Assembly (NCBI GenBank): GCA_947561585.1
Contig: CANNZV010000261.1
Location: 1-64,000 of the forward strand
Direction: 5' to 3'
Source: Caprella mutica
Lineage: Eukaryota > Arthropoda > Malacostraca > Amphipoda > Caprellidae
Length of the DNA: 64,000 nt
In this document: one piece after another, positions 63,309 through 64,000 of the stretch
Position numbering within the stretch: the first letter of the stretch is position 1
How the letters are laid out: every line of letters begins with the position of its first letter
Made by a program: the position numbers and the translations under genes
Notes under the pieces: model-generated
The model's input: the letters and a program-made list of their open reading frames with translations, nothing else
What the model was told of the DNA's origin: nothing
Databases searched by the model: none

Positions 63309-64000
63309 TATATATAGCTTATTTTATGATTTTCAACCGTTTAATTCTACAAGAATGCTTTATTCTTACTAAGTGATCGTTCAACATCAATATCATGAAA
63401 ACAAAAATTGACTGAACTGCCCCTTTAAGAGCTCTCGATGTGAAACTATTCGATGTATATGCAATTGCTATAGAAAGCCATTAGCACTAGCGTGCTAAAT
63501 TCAAATAATGCATTGTGTGTTATTTCTATCTGCAGTGAGTAGAAAAACACCTTTGGATAGTACTATCACACTTATCCTTCGCTGAAGGGGATTTCCACTC
63601 CTTGTCAGCCTTTATAAACCGTCAGCCTCTAGTTGACCCGTTGATAGTTCGCGGTAGTCTACCGAAAGATGAGTCGGTATTGATCCTGGTAGGAACTTGG
63701 CTTCGACGCCAAAAGGGAGTCTTGAGATGGCTTCTCAATCTCCTATTTATTTAAAACTTGTGTTGTGTTTATTTTAAAAGACTTGTGCGTAAGTCTTAGA
63801 ACTTTGTACTATTCCAACTTAAATCTGATTACATTCATTTGGAACTTTCCTTGTGTTTAATTTACTTCTCTGAAATCTTTTTACATTATTTGTCAGTTTA
63901 ATAGAATTCAATTAATTACCTCCAAGTTTCTCAAGTTTAGAATTATACTTAAAAGAATTATAAGAACCCGGAGATTTAAATTGATCTATGGGATAAGTTT
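63309..64000. other. Right edge, nothing recognised
   Basis: A small hairpin (TTGGC-TTCGAC-GCCAA) lies near 63698. No gene, repeat or element boundary is clear. Confidence 0.35.

Noticed and set aside
63690..63720. Possible tRNA or primer-binding site near TTGGCTTCGACGCCAA
   Set aside because: Only a five-base stem; no cloverleaf and no LTR end nearby.

Overview
The window is AT-rich arthropod nuclear DNA, most likely from an insect. It has spliced genes with long introns, an I-clade LINE, a BEL/Pao retrotransposon, piggyBac-, mariner-, hAT-, pogo- and Helitron-type elements, and dense minisatellites. There are no prokaryotic operons, and I saw no tRNA or rRNA gene. The species cannot be fixed from sequence alone.

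Left third (1-22.3 kb, minus strand): one conserved host gene, a GPR180-type seven-transmembrane protein (GpcrRhopsn4 family). Eight coding exons lie between 22271 and 3523, and all junctions keep phase. The exons give about 390 codons. The last transmembrane segments probably lie beyond base 1. Its 12.6-kb intron 3 (7363-19953) holds a piggyBac-like deletion derivative, an element with 15-bp subterminal repeats, a mariner relic, and tandem arrays with periods of 21, 29, 28, 23 and 19 bp totalling about 4.6 kb. Other introns carry hAT-like and TTAA-flanked MITEs, a pogo/Tigger relic and copies of interspersed repeats.

Middle (22.3-35.5 kb): two abutting TTAA-flanked elements sharing one target site, a 79-bp tandem array interrupted by a MITE, a 123-bp array next to a 5'-truncated LINE, a probable LTR-retrotransposon 3' relic, two possible terminal exons of an unknown plus-strand gene, a foldback element, and pogo-like and hAT-like MITEs.

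35.5-42.3 kb: a complete-ended but internally deleted BEL/Pao element with two LTRs and a 5-bp AGTTC target duplication. Its broken gag runs straight into the C-terminal integrase-side domain; protease, RT, RNase H and integrase core are missing. The 3' LTR carries a MITE whose empty site survives in the 5' LTR. A TIR element interrupts gag.

43.8-50.5 kb: an apparently intact I-clade LINE on the minus strand. ORF1 has three zinc knuckles; ORF2 has endonuclease, RT and RNase H. Its 5' region has extra small reading frames, a dual-open stretch, and a 183-bp insertion flanked by a 14-bp direct repeat.

Right end (50.5-64 kb): repeat copies, possible terminal exons of an unrecognised gene, a 1.2-kb TIR element, a Helitron 3' end, and a minisatellite-rich zone dominated by a 2.8-kb array of 39-bp units with higher-order structure. 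A THAP-like fragment lies near the end. No unit here is clearly a new biochemical system. The most unusual material is mobile-element architecture: shared-TTAA neighbours, the gag-to-integrase-tail BEL derivative, the LINE 5' organisation, and elements bounded by short-period repeats.
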